34,523 bases of DNA from assembly GCA_944319815.1 (NCBI GenBank), contig CALUEX010000025.1, positions 1 through 34,523 of the forward strand, written 5' to 3'. This DNA comes from an uncultured Prevotella sp. Its GTDB lineage: Bacteria > Bacteroidota > Bacteroidia > Bacteroidales > Bacteroidaceae. Below are positions 7,478 through 18,200 of the stretch, piece by piece. How positions within the stretch are numbered: the stretch's first letter is position 1; each line of letters starts with the position of its first letter. The notes under the pieces were generated by a model. That model saw only the letters and a list, made by a program, of their open reading frames with translations, had not been told where the DNA came from and did not search any database. The position numbers and the translations under genes are program-made.

Positions 7478-10049
7478 TTCTTCTCCTTTCCTTTAAGTTT
7501 CTTACGCTCCTTTATGTCGTCCATCTCGCCCTGTATTTCCCAGTCGGGGTACGGCAGGAACTCAACGGGCTTAATTCTCTCCTGTATATACTGGAACAGG
7601 ATGAAAAAAACGGGTACAAAGAACAGGATTGCCAATATACCGAAGAGCAGTCCGTCGATAACGCCCGACCCCAATGATGAGTTTCTGTTAGCGCCAGCAC
7701 CTGTGGCGAACATTAGCGGCAGAAGGCCGAACACCATCGCGAGCACGGTCATGAGAATAGGCCTGAACCTGACCTTTGCGGCGGCCAATGCCGCCTGTAC
7801 AAGCGACATACCCGAACGGCGACGGTCTGAGGCGTACTCGGTGAGCAGGATTGCTGTCTTCGAGAGCAGTCCGATGAGCATTATAAGACCCGTCTGCATA
7901 TATATGTTGTTCTCCAATCCCATCAGCTTCGCGAGCAGGAAGCTGCCCATAAGGCCGAACGGCACGGAGAGAATGACAGCGAACGGCACGAAGAAACTCT
8001 CGTAAAGGCCGCACAGGATGAGGTAGACGAACACCGTACAGATGGCGAAGATAATTACCGTGTTGTTGCTCGTCTGGCTCTCTTCGCGTGACAATCCGGC
8101 GAACTCAAAGCCGTAGTTGCGCGGCAACACCTCGGCCGCCGTCTCGCGGATGGCGTTGATTGCGTCACCCGACGAGTAGCCCTGGGCGGCCTCTCCGTTG
8201 ATGCCCATCGAGCTGTAGAGGTTAAATCGCCCTAACGACTCGGGCCCGTAGACCTTCGTCAGCTTGACAAACTGACTCAAGGGAGCCATCTTTCCGTCGC
8301 CCACGGCGGTGTATGTCTTGTCCAAAGACTCTGGCGTTATGCGGTATTCGGGCGAAGACTGCAACATCACGCGGTACAGCTTGTTGAAGCGGTTGAAGTT
8401 AGACACATACTGGCCGCTGTAATATCCCGCCAAGGTTGACAGCACGGCGGCGGATGAAGAACAGCACACAGCCCATATAATGATTGGTTACGACCGTGAA
8501 GGCGGCATTGAACGCCGTGCGGAAGCGCGCCGCAAAGTTGCGTTTCGCCTGCCCGTCTTCGGTCAGGTAGGGCTTAAGCATCATGGCACAGAGCGCCGGC
8601 GACAGGGTAAGGGCGTTGATGGCGGAGATGCCGACGGCAGCCGCCATGGTGATACCGAACTGCGTATAGAACGTGCCCGATGTGCCGCCCATCAACGAAA
8701 CGGGGATGAACACGGCCATGAATACCAGCGTAGTGGTGATGATGGCCGACGTGATGCCGCCCATTGCGTCGATTGTCGCCATGTAAGGCGACTTATATCC
8801 GGCGTCGAAACGCGCCTAGACAGTCTCCACCACGATAATGGCGTCATCGACGACGATACCGATTGCCAACACGAGGGCGAACAAAGTGAGCAGGTTTATG
8901 CTAAATCCTGCGATTGACATGACGGCAAACGTACCCACCAAGGAGACAACAATCGAGATGGCAGGGATGACCATCGACTTGACGTCTTGCAAGAAAACGT
9001 AGGTTATGATGATGACCAAGATAAATGCCTCAAACAGCGTCTTGATAACCTGGTGCATTGAAGCGTCGAGGAAGTCCTTTGTCGAATACAGTTCGCCGAA
9101 CTCCACTCCTTTGGGCAAACTCTTCTCCATCTCGGCTATTTCGGCGTCGATGTTGCCGATTACTTCAGACGCATTGGAGCCTGCCGTCTGGTAAACCATG
9201 AGCATGGCCGTTGGTCATCGAGGTGTAGTTGTATGCCTCGTCGCCAAGTTTTACGTCGGCGATTTCCTTCAAGCGCAGCACCTCGCCCGTGGGAAGAGAC
9301 TTTATAACGATGTCGCCGAACTCCTCGGGAGTGACGAGACGCCCCTTATATTTCATCGTGTATTGGAACACGCCTTGGTAGTTTTCACCGAAAGAGCCCG
9401 TCGCCGACTCGATGTTCTGTGCGTTGAGGGCCGCCGTGACGTCAGAAGGCACGAGGCCGTACTGCGCCATAACGTCGGGCTTGAGCCATATACGCATACT
9501 GTAATTAGAGCCGAGAAGGGTTACTTCGCCAACGCCAGTGATACGTTTCAAGCGCGGTATAACGTTGATTTGCAGATAGTTATTGATGAACTGCGCATCA
9601 TAACTGTCGTCAGGGCTCCACAGCGTGATGGCCTTGAGCATCGACTTCTGCTGCTTGTTGGTAACGACACCGATGCGCGTTACGTCCGAAGGCAGCTGGC
9701 CTTGCGCCTTCGAGACACGGTTCTGCACGTTTACGGCGGCCATGTCGGGGTCGGTGCCCTGCTTGAAGTAGATGGTTATATACACGTCTCCTGCGTTGGA
9801 GGCCGTAGATGAGATATATGTCATGTTCTCAACGCCGTTGATTGCCTCCTCCAAAGGCACTATGACAGACTTCTGCACAGTCTCGGCGTTGGCTCCGGGA
9901 TAGCTCGTCGTGACCTCGACAGTAGGCGGGGCGATGCTCGGGAACTGCTCTATCGGCAGCGTGAACAGCGCGATGCAGCCCACAAGGACTATTGCCACGG
10001 AAATCACGATGGATAGCACCGGGCGTTCGATAAATGTCTTTAGCTTCAT
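7474..10049 (-). pseudogene. RND efflux pump inner-membrane subunit (AcrB/HAE1-like), broken in at least three places
   Basis: The order of conserved segments is that of an AcrB-type proton-driven pump: N-terminal membrane helix, IEQFPSIAPPTVEV, the porter domain, VVDDAIIVVETV with the membrane Asp pair, FIPVSLMGGTSGTFY, GYYSGQYVSNFNRF, and the C-terminal helices. It is not one frame. First, at about 9195-9205 the frame shifts after SMTNG, probably with loss of a few bases. Second, TAG at 8816-8818 interrupts VETV-ARFDAGYKS in frame, likely CAG to TAG. Third, near 8450-8462 FFIRR is joined out of frame to AAVLSTLAGYY, removing roughly 200 residues (TM7 and much of the second periplasmic porter region) compared with the usual length of about 1050. 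The product cannot be a working pump. The gene sits between its fusion-protein and outer-membrane partners. Confidence 0.9.
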
Positions 10050-10187
10050 AAAATCAAGTAGTTAAAGTAGTTAGAGGTAGTTAAAGGAGTTAAAGACAAA
10101 TGCCTTTACATATTGCTTCGGTCTCCTTCCCACCCTTTTACCTTTTTACTTTTTTACCTTTTTACCTTTTCTCACCTTCTCAACGTC
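10050..10187. other. Low-complexity spacer in the efflux operon
   Basis: Contains runs of AGTTAAAG-like words (10060-10100) and TTTTTACC repeats (10135-10170). Similar CTTTAACTCC words recur at 11737-11795. No gene seen. Confidence 0.6.
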
Positions 10188-11288
10188 TCACTTTCTCACC
10201 TTCACTGCCACTCCGTCCTGCAACATTCCGGCACCTTCGGCCACGATTACGTCGCCCGGTTTCAGGCCGCTGCGCACGATATACTTCTTCTGTTCGTTAA
10301 GCGGCGTGACCTCGATGCGCGTTGACTTAGCCTTGCCGTCAACCACACGGTAGACGAAGACCTTGTCTTGCAGCTCGTAGGTTGCGCCCTGCGGTATGGT
10401 GAGCGCAGAGCCGATACCCTCGGTAATGAGCACGTTACCAGAACCGCCGCTGTGCAGCAGTCCGCCGGTATTCGGAAAAGCGGCGCGCAAGCTGACAGCT
10501 CCCGTCTGCCTGTCGATTACTCCGCTGATGCTCTCCACGCGCCCTTTCTTGCCGTAGAGCGTGCCGTCGTTGAGGCGAAGCTGCACGGCTGGCATCTGCT
10601 TGATGGTCTTGTCCACCGAGCCATACTTGCGGATGAGGGCGAGCATCGAGTTTTCGGGCATGGAGAAGTAGACGTACATCTCCGAGTTATCCGACACCGT
10701 GGTGAGCGGCGAGGCCGACGACGAACTTACGAGCGCGCCAACGCGGTAAGGTATGGTGCCCACGACGCCGTTGGCCGGACTGGCGACGACGGTGTACGAC
10801 AGGTCGTTCCTTGCGCTCACCTCCTGCGCCTTTGCCTGCGCCAGCTGTGCTTCGGCGGTGAGCATGGCGTTGTGCGCAGTGTTAAGCTCGAACTCCGAAA
10901 CCACCTTCTGCTCGAAAAGCTCGCGCTTGCCTACGTATGTCTGGCGCGCCGTAGCCGCAGCGGCACGCGCCGCACGGACGTTGGCCTCGGCGTTCTGCAA
11001 CGCCGCACGGTAGGCCACTTGGTCTATGACGAACAGCGTCTGGCCACGGCTTACGCGCTGTCCCTCGGTCACGGCCACCTTGACAATCTTGCCCGACACC
11101 TGCGGATAAATCTCGATGTCTTGCCGCCCGCGTATGGTGGCAGGATAATCGTTGGTGACTTCTACCGCTGATTTCTGCACTGTGATGACAGGATAGGCCT
11201 GCCGGGAGGCTTCTTGCCGCTGCTCCTTGCATGAAGACGCTAACAGCGCAACTGCCAGAAGCGTGAAAATAATTTTCCGTAAATCCAT
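10188..11288 (-). CDS. RND efflux periplasmic adaptor lipoprotein (AcrA-like)
   Basis: About 366 residues from the ATG at 11286-11288. It has a lipoprotein signal with LLASSC (Cys20), the biotinyl-lipoyl hairpin halves (EIYPQVSGKIVKV with GQTLFVIDQ, and SYTVVASPANGVVG), a coiled-coil hairpin rich in Ala, Gln and Glu, and beta-barrel segments (YVYFSMPENSML). Adaptors of this family bridge the inner-membrane pump and the outer-membrane duct. A longer frame back to 11378 passes through the likely promoter, so the lipobox-proximal ATG is preferred. It is first in a three-gene unit whose second gene is a pseudogene. CATCTTTG on the minus strand (11315-11322) is a near-consensus -7 box, and CCCAAAC-GTT-GTTTGGG (11378-11394) is a possible operator. 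Confidence 0.93.
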   Translation of the reverse strand: MDLRKIIFTLLAVALLASSCKEQRQEASRQAYPVITVQKSAVEVTNDYPATIRGRQDIEIYPQVSGKIVKVAVTEGQRVSRGQTLFVIDQVAYRAALQNAEANVRAARAAAATARQTYVGKRELFEQKVVSEFELNTAHNAMLTAEAQLAQAKAQEVSARNDLSYTVVASPANGVVGTIPYRVGALVSSSSASPLTTVSDNSEMYVYFSMPENSMLALIRKYGSVDKTIKQMPAVQLRLNDGTLYGKKGRVESISGVIDRQTGAVSLRAAFPNTGGLLHSGGSGNVLITEGIGSALTIPQGATYELQDKVFVYRVVDGKAKSTRIEVTPLNEQKKYIVRSGLKPGDVIVAEGAGMLQDGVAVKVRK

Positions 11289-11377
11289 ATTGTTTGAACC
11301 ATTATTTATCGGTGCAAAGATGGGGCAAATCATGCTGATGCGGAAGTGGCCAGCTACCGAAGCGTAAAAAATCGTCA

Positions 11378-11394
11378 CCCAAACGTTGTTTGGG
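11378..11394. promoter_or_regulatory. Short palindrome upstream of the adaptor gene
   Basis: CCCAAAC and GTTTGGG are separated by 3 bp, about 90 bp before the adaptor start. It could be a regulator site; nothing beyond symmetry and position supports this. Confidence 0.3.
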
Positions 11395-11650
11395 GTTATA
11401 CGGTCGTGGGGTTATGAGGTTATACGGTCGTGGGGTTATGAGGTTATACGGTCATTGGGTTTACGGTTTTAGGGTTGTTGGGTTATGAGGTTATACGGTT
11501 GGGGGTATGGTTTTGGGGTTGTTGGGTTATGGGGTTATACGGTTGGGGGGTATGGTTTTGGGGTTGTTGGGTTATGGGGTTATACGGTTGGAGGGTACGG
11601 TTTTGAGGTTGGGGGATTATGTGGTTGTACGGTTTTGGAGTCAAGTTATG
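11394..11650. repeat. G/T-rich tandem repeats
   Basis: GGTTATACGGT begins at 11394, 11418 and 11442 (24-bp period), then at 11489, 11533 and 11578 with 44-45-bp periods that include GGTTTTGGGGTTGTTGGG. The plus strand is almost free of C. A 69-codon minus-strand frame here only translates the repeat (Pro-Gln-Asn-rich). Confidence 0.9.
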
Positions 11651-11829
11651 GGACGAGGTTATGCGGTTGCAATGCTTAATAAATACCAACAAAGAGGGCT
11701 ACAGCCGTTATCCAACCACAAGCAAACAAAGCATTTGTCTTTAACTCCTTAGCGAGTGAAACGAGCGATAACTCCTTTAACTTCTTTAACTCCTACTGAA
11801 TAAAGACACAGACGAAAAACCGCCGCATT

Positions 11830-11914
11830 GCAAAAGGGCACCTTTCGCGGTACGAAAAGACACATATTACACGATGAAAGGACACCTTTCGGAATGTGAA
11901 AGGTGCCCTTTTGC
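11830..11914. repeat. AAAAGGGCACCTTTC palindrome cluster
   Basis: GCAAAAGGGCACCTTTC (11830-11846) and its exact inverse (11898-11914) flank related inner words (GAAAGGACACCTTTC). The right edge is exactly where similarity of the neighbouring kinase gene stops. Confidence 0.9.
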
Positions 11915-12749
11915 GAGAGACAGCCGTCGGCCTGGCGCAGCTTGTCTGTTATTACGGCGATTACCGCGCCCTCGTAACGTATCTCCATAAGGTAAAGGCA
12001 CGAGTCGAGGAAAGCCAGCTCGCGCGAGATGTGCACCGTGTCCTTGTCGTAATTCTGGATGACGTAACGGTAAACCTTCGACAGCTTGTCGAGGAACTTC
12101 GACGCCAACGCACGGTCCTCGAGGATGAGTTCGGAGAGGATGCTGAAGTTGTTGAACATGAAGTGCGGGTCAATCTGTTGCTTCAGGGCCGCCAGCTGGG
12201 CTTGCATGGCAACCACCTCAAGGCGCTTCTTCTCGGCGTCGGCGTGCATATATGAATAAAGGTAATAAGCGTTGGTGTATATGCTCGAGATGAATGCAGC
12301 CAGGATGCTGTAGACGTAGAGGTGCTGCACCTGGAGGAACGGCAGGTTGTCCATGTCGAACAGCAGTCCCGTCAACAGCGACAGCACGTAAGCGTCAGGT
12401 TGTTCATCAAAAGCAGCATTACCGAATAGACGAGCAAGTGGCGGTAGGGCTTGTCGAACGACATGAAGCAGCGACTGATAATGTGGCTGTAGAAAATGGA
12501 AAGCTGCACGAACAGGAATATGCACACGAGCGTGGTGCCGACATCCAGCACATAATCTAAAAGCGAATGCCCGCCTAAGTAAAACTCTCGCATCACCTCG
12601 TCGGTCAACAGGTAAAGCGTCATGTAAAGCACGTAAGTGACCAGCGTAAGCCACAAACGGCTCTTCAGCGTGTCAAGCCAGAATTTAACTCCCGTTCCTT
12701 CGTCGGAACGTATGCCGCCTACGGCGTATGTCTCGGCCATATTCTTCAT
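11915..12749 (-). pseudogene. LytS/YehU-type sensor histidine kinase, frameshifted and lacking the ATPase domain
   Basis: The first frame (12749 to 12372) has four or so membrane helices. One base shift near 12395 passes to a frame continuing AYVLSLLTGLLFDMD and more membrane helices, then a coiled coil (EKKRLEVVAMQAQLAALKQQ) and IDPHFMFNNFSILSELI, the phospho-acceptor motif of this kinase class. Similarity continues to IRYEG and KLRQADGCLS and then ends at the palindrome edge (11914). The frame runs on to 11749 through repeat DNA. The HATPase_c domain, which should follow for another 90-100 residues, is missing, and no LytTR response regulator is left between it and the efflux genes. Such kinases often sit upstream of an RND operon, so this was probably its regulator. 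Confidence 0.85.
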
Positions 12750-13010
12750 TTGCTTTTAATTACTGCGGCAAAGTTAACCACTTAATCACTTACTTCAAAC
12801 TATCGGGTGGCGGAAACGGTAAAATTAAGTCCTGAAGCGTTAAAAAAGAACCGGGAAACCAATAAAAGCCAATAGGCAAGAATTAAGGGGCAAGACTTTG
12901 GAGTTAAAAATCATGAATTAAGAGAATGTATTTCAGCCTATAACCGGCAACGACGCATATTTTCTTAATCCTTAAAATTCAATTCTTAATTAAACAAGAG
13001 TAAAAAACTT

Positions 13011-14225
13011 ATGGCTTCAGTACGTTTGAAATTCCGCCCTTCGGCCTCTCCCGGCAAGGAGGGCGCACTGTATTTCCAGGTAATCCACAGCAGGAGAACG
13101 AGAACAGTTTATACCGACTGCCGCATACTTGAATGCGAGTGGGACGGGAAGACGTCGTCAATACGAATTACAGGTACGCCGGAAAGGCGGGCGACACTGC
13201 AACTCATCGCCTCCAAGGTTCTATGGGGCTTCAAGCAGCTGGCCTCCATCATAGCCGAGAAAGAGGCTTCACCGATGGAATACACGGCTGACGACATCAT
13301 TTCAACATACAGGCTACAGCCAACGTGCCCTACCTGGTTCGGTTTCATCCACGGCATGATTGACCAAAAGACGACGGTTGGCCGCCACGGCACGGCCAAG
13401 ACCTACCGCGACGCCTTGGCAAGTTTTACCAGCTTCCGCAACGGCATCGACATATCCATCGACGCCTTGGACGCCGACATGATGAGCCTGTACGAGGCAT
13501 GGATGAAGGGACGCGGACTAAAGCGCAACTCGTCGTCATGCTACCTGCGCACATTGCGCACACTCTACCGCAAGGCCGTTGACACGGGACTTACCGATGA
13601 CAGGGACATTTTCAGCCATGTGTTCACGGGCTTTGCCAGAACCTCCAAACGAGCCATCCCGCTCGACGCGATACGCGACATCAGGCAACTCAGCCTGCCT
13701 GACGGCTCGGCCCTTGCCTTCGCCAGGGACTTATTCATGCTGTGCATCTACCTGCAAGGCATCTCGTTCATCGACATGGCATACCTGAAGAAATCGGACA
13801 TAAGGAGCGGACAGCTAAAATACAACCGCAAGAAAACTGGACAGACGCTTACGGTAAGCTGGGAACCGCCTATGCAAAAACTCGTCGAGACCTACGAACA
13901 CATGACTATCGACAGCCCATACCTACTGCCAATCATAACACGCCAGGACGGAACGGAACGGCAACAGTACGAAAGGATGGAACATAACGTGAACCGAAAC
14001 CTGAAGAAAATAGGCGAAATGGCAGGCCTGCACATACCGCTCACCACGTATGTTGCCCGCCACTCATGGGCAAGCACCATGAGGGATATGGGCTGCGACT
14101 TGTCTATCGTAAGCAAGGGGCTGGGGCACGAGAGCCTGAAAACTACACAAATATACCTCTCGACCATAGACACCACTACCGTGGCCAAAGCCAACAGGAA
14201 GATGATAGGCAAGATTTTAAAGTAA
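13011..14225 (+). CDS. Tyrosine recombinase (Bacteroidetes integrase family)
   Basis: The 404-residue protein has the usual order: N-terminal Arm-type domain beginning VRLKFRPSASPGKEG, SAM-like core-binding domain (about 105-205), and catalytic domain (about 215-400). Visible catalytic-region residues are Lys in KKTGQ (274-278), ARHSWAS (Arg350, with Tyr347 where many families have His), GLGHES (His373) and the nucleophile Tyr382 in QIYLS. At the first catalytic arginine position (usually RGxxFxD) it has YLQGISFID, with Gln249. It lies alone, with no transfer genes, att sites or invertible repeats recognised next to it. It is convergent with metF, 21 bp apart. It may be a DNA invertase, a domesticated recombinase, or an element remnant. 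Bases 12750-13010 before it are AT-rich with nothing recognised. Confidence 0.88.
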   Translation: MASVRLKFRPSASPGKEGALYFQVIHSRRTRTVYTDCRILECEWDGKTSSIRITGTPERRATLQLIASKVLWGFKQLASIIAEKEASPMEYTADDIISTYRLQPTCPTWFGFIHGMIDQKTTVGRHGTAKTYRDALASFTSFRNGIDISIDALDADMMSLYEAWMKGRGLKRNSSSCYLRTLRTLYRKAVDTGLTDDRDIFSHVFTGFARTSKRAIPLDAIRDIRQLSLPDGSALAFARDLFMLCIYLQGISFIDMAYLKKSDIRSGQLKYNRKKTGQTLTVSWEPPMQKLVETYEHMTIDSPYLLPIITRQDGTERQQYERMEHNVNRNLKKIGEMAGLHIPLTTYVARHSWASTMRDMGCDLSIVSKGLGHESLKTTQIYLSTIDTTTVAKANRKMIGKILK

Positions 14226-14246
14226 GCCGGGGCCGTGGCTTGGCGG

Positions 14247-15161
14247 TCAGAAACATTCTTTTAATATCTCAACGATGTTGCGTGCACGCCCCATAGTATA
14301 AAAATGAACCACCGGCACACCGTGGGCAAGCAAGTCCTTACACTGCATTATGCACCATTCTGTGCCCGTCCGGTATGCCTTCTCCTTATCATCGCCTGCC
14401 CTTGTCATCGCCTCTGTCAACTCAAAAGGAATGTCAAGTGAGAACGCTTCGGGTAACATGGTGAGCTGATTGGCCGTCGAAAGAGGCTTCAAGCCTGGTA
14501 TTATAGGCACCGTTATGCCTGCGGCGCGGCACTTGCCGACAAATTCGTAGAATACGTTGTTATCAAAAAACATCTGCGTTATTATGTAGTCGGCACCCGA
14601 GTCAACCTTTTTCTTCAGGTTGGCAATGTCGGTCTCTATGTTGGGAGACTCAAAATGCTTCTCCGGATAGCCTCCTACCCCGACCGAAAACGTATCGTCA
14701 AACCGCTTGACGGCCTCCACCAGCTCGCTGGCATACCTGTAGCCGCCCCGCACTGGGGTAAACCTCTTTTCGCCGACGATGCTGTCTCCCCTTAACGCCA
14801 TGACGTTAGAGATACCCAAGAAACGAAGGTTGTAAAGCTCACACTCAATCTCCTCGGCCGTGGCTCCTCCGCAAATGATGTGCGGCACGGTCTCGACGTC
14901 AAACTCGGACATGATTGCCCCGCACACTGCAACCTCGCTGATGCGGTTTCGCACGAGGTGTCTTGAGTATGTGCCGTCAGGCTTCTGCCTATACTCGTAC
15001 TCGTCCCTGTGGCAAGTTACGTTGATGTATTTCGGGCTAAACTCCATGAACGGACGTATCGACTCGATAAGTTCCGTCTTCGTAAGGCCCTTCAACGGCG
15101 GAACAATCTCTAACGAAGGAAAGGCCTTGCCTCCGTTTTTAAGTATTTCGCTTATTTTCAT
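14247..15161 (-). CDS. metF: 5,10-Methylenetetrahydrofolate reductase
   Basis: The 304-residue protein is a full-length bacterial MetF. FPSLEIVPPLKG carries the N-terminal Glu region, YINVTCHRDEY the folate side, and MALRGDS is the conserved LRGD motif. GVGGYPEKH and YIITQMFFDN are also typical and line the FAD-containing TIM barrel. It reduces methylene-THF to methyl-THF, the methyl donor for MetH. It lies 110 bp downstream of metH on the same strand, so the two consecutive steps are probably co-transcribed. The gap (15162-15271) holds an inverted repeat (GTGAAGAACGAA with TTCGTTCTTCAC) that may attenuate or process the message. Confidence 0.97.
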   Translation of the reverse strand: MKISEILKNGGKAFPSLEIVPPLKGLTKTELIESIRPFMEFSPKYINVTCHRDEYEYRQKPDGTYSRHLVRNRISEVAVCGAIMSEFDVETVPHIICGGATAEEIECELYNLRFLGISNVMALRGDSIVGEKRFTPVRGGYRYASELVEAVKRFDDTFSVGVGGYPEKHFESPNIETDIANLKKKVDSGADYIITQMFFDNNVFYEFVGKCRAAGITVPIIPGLKPLSTANQLTMLPEAFSLDIPFELTEAMTRAGDDKEKAYRTGTEWCIMQCKDLLAHGVPVVHFYTMGRARNIVEILKECF

Positions 15162-15271
15162 TTCGCTTGTTTTTTGTAATCAACGAGAGGATGAAAGCGA
15201 AGGTTTAAGGGTGAAGAACGAATGATTTATTTGCCTTACGCTTTAATTCTTCGTTCTTCACTCCCTGGCCT

Positions 15272-18200
15272 TCACTCTACAAGATACCCCAAAAAGCGGC
15301 GCGCCTCGCCGTGCGTCATGCCACGCCTGGCAGCATAATCGGCCACCTGCGAGTGTGAAACACGGCGTATTTCAGGGTAAACGGCATATTTATGGATAAA
15401 AACCAAACCACATATTGATGCCTCGGGCAACATTCCGCAACTGTCCGTTAGGCTGATGCCGAGCTTTTCCGCCCCCGGCAACAGCGACAGGATGTCGCGT
15501 TTCAGGGTATGGTCCGGACAACTGGCGTAACCTGGAGCCGGTTTTATTATCCGCCAATCGTCACCGGGAACGACACCATTCTTCACTTTATTCTCCAGCC
15601 ACGACGAGGCTGCCTCTGCCAAAGTGTTCATCACGGCGTGCCCAAGCAAGTCGTCATGGCTCATGTTCCTGCCGTCATTCCCGGGCTGTCCTCCCTGCGT
15701 CTTGTCTACACTGACGGCAAAGGTACCCATCGGCGACGTGAAACCATAGTCTTTCGGCGGCACGAAGTCAGACAAAGACAGGCACAACTTGCGGCCGTCA
15801 ACCAAAGACGCAGGCCTCTCCTGCCGCATCATAGGCCACGACACAACGCCACGCCCGGTACGGAAACAGACGGCATCGGCATCCGAATATGCGTCAAACC
15901 AACACATACCGGCCACTATACGGCACAACCCGTCACTTGAGAAACGGTCAATCATGGCCATTGCCTCATCCTTCAGGCTGTCAAGACACGGCGTGCCGTC
16001 GTCCAACGTGCCGTACTTCACGCCACATATTGAATAAAACATCTTCCAGTCAAAATACGGAACAACGTCACATATACTCATTTCGGCAACCTGGATACCC
16101 TCCGGTGCCGCCATGTCTAAGTAACTGTCACGCGCAAAAGGATGAGCACCAACACCATAGGCAGGAACATCACGGCCCTCGCCTGCAACGTTTTCACAAG
16201 GCGCACTGCCGTTCCCTTGCTTACTGCACTGTCCATATTGCCTACGTATTCTTTCCTGTATACCGTGCTCCTCTACCTCAAACCCCGCGCGGTCAACCAT
16301 GCAACGCTTCGCCTTAACGGCTGTCGCCGACGCATCAGAGCCGTAAAACACGTGCCCGTAGAGCGGTGCCAGCTTGACGGCAGTGTGCAAGGCGGAGGTC
16401 GTGGCGCCGCCAATCAGCAGCGGAACGTCCATCCCCCTTCGCTCCATCTCCCTGCACAGCTCCTCCATCTGGTAGAGCGACGGCGTTATCAAGCCGCTCA
16501 CCGCCACTATGTCGGCGTGCCTGTCGATGGCCGTGTCTATGATTTTCTCCTTGTCAACCATCACCCCGAGGTCAACGACGTCAAACCCGTTGCACCCCAA
16601 GACGATGGCCGTTATGTTCTTGCCGATGTCGTGGACGTCGCCCCTTACCGTGGCTACTACTATCCTCGGCTTGTCCTTCACGTCACGTCCGTTGCCGGCA
16701 GCAGTCCCGTCTGCCCCCGTCTCCATATATGGTTGCAGTATGTCCACGGCATCTTTCATCACCCTTGCCGACTTAACCACCTGCGGCAGGAACATCTTGC
16801 CGTCGCCGAACAGCTCGCCAACGCGCTTCATCCCGTCCATGAGGGGGCCTTCAATAATGTTCACGGCAGAACCGTAGACTGCGAGACAATCTGCCAAGTC
16901 TTGCCCAAGATTGTCCGACTTGCCCTTGACCAAAGCATCCATGACGCGCTCGGCGGGCGTACCCCCTATCGCGTCACGCCCTGGAACACCGGCAGACGAA
17001 CCGCCCGACGCTCCCGACTTGGCCGCAGCTATTTCTCCGGCCTTGGCCACCAGCCGCTCCGTAGCGCAGCTGTCGGCGTTGAGGATTACGTCTTCAACGC
17101 ACTTCAACAACGCCGGCTCAATCTCGTCATATACCTGCAACATACCCGGATTGACGATGGCCATGTCGAGCCCGGCCCTTATTGCATGGTAAAGAAACGC
17201 CGAGTGCATGGCCTCGCGCACAGGATTGTTGCCCCTGAAGGCGAACGACAGGTTGGATATTCCGCCCGACGTAAGGGCTCCGGGCAGGTTGTCCTTTATC
17301 CACCTGACGGCTTTTATGAAGTCAACGGCATACCCGGCGTGTTCCTCGATGCCCGTGCCCACGGCCAGGACATTGACGTCAAAGATTATGTCACGCGGCT
17401 GGATACCTACCCGCTCGGTAAGCAGCCGGTACGCCCTTGAGCATATTTCGACCTTGCGGTCGAAGTCGGTGGCCTGCCCTTTCTCGTCGAACGCCATGAC
17501 GACCATCGCTGCCCCGAGCCGCCGTATCTCCCCGGCCTTGGCCAAAAAGGCGGCCTCGCCCTCCTTCAGGCTTATGGAGTTGACTATTGACTTGCCCTGG
17601 GCGTTCTTCAGTCCGGCAACGATTGTGTCCCAATGCGACGAGTCTATCATCAATGCCGCACGCGCCACGGCTGGGTCACCGGCCACGTATCTTACGAACT
17701 TAGTCATCTCGGCGGTGCTGTCGAGCATGGCGTCGTCCATGTTAATGTCTATTATGTCGGCACCGGCCTCAACCTGGTCGGCGGCTATACGTAAAGCCCC
17801 GGCATAGTCGCCGGAGGCTACCACGCGCGCGAACTTCCTCGAACCTGCCACGTTAGTGCGTTCGCCAACGTTGGTGAAGTTGCGCGTCTTCAGGTCGATG
17901 CCAACCGCTTCAAGCCCGCTTACTACCAGTGGCTGCAGGCCTTCAGCACCGTCATGGCGCACCACAGGCCTCGGCTTGCAGCCACTGACTGCACCGGCTA
18001 TGGCACGGATATATTCAGGCGTCGTGCCGCAACATCCCCCGGCGATGTTCAGCAACCCGTCGGCAGCCATGCGTCCCATGGTCCGCGCCATGTCGGCCGG
18101 TGCCTCGCCGTAGCCTCCCATGCCGTCGGGTAAGCCTGCGTTGGGGTGGCAGCTCACGGCACATCCGGCAAAACCGGCAATCTCTTTTACCAACGGATAC

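Noticed and set aside
3119-8818. TAG stop-codon recoding to explain the two in-frame TAG codons
   Set aside because: Intact genes in the window (aroC, TraB/GumN-like, efflux outer-membrane protein) use TAG as their natural stop, and the pump gene also has frameshifts.
11394-11650. CRISPR-like array
   Set aside because: Units are contiguous and degenerate with no unique spacers, and no cas gene is near.
16142-17440. 432-codon plus-strand open frame within metH
   Set aside because: Antisense shadow of metH; composition is that of a translated complement and no motif is seen.
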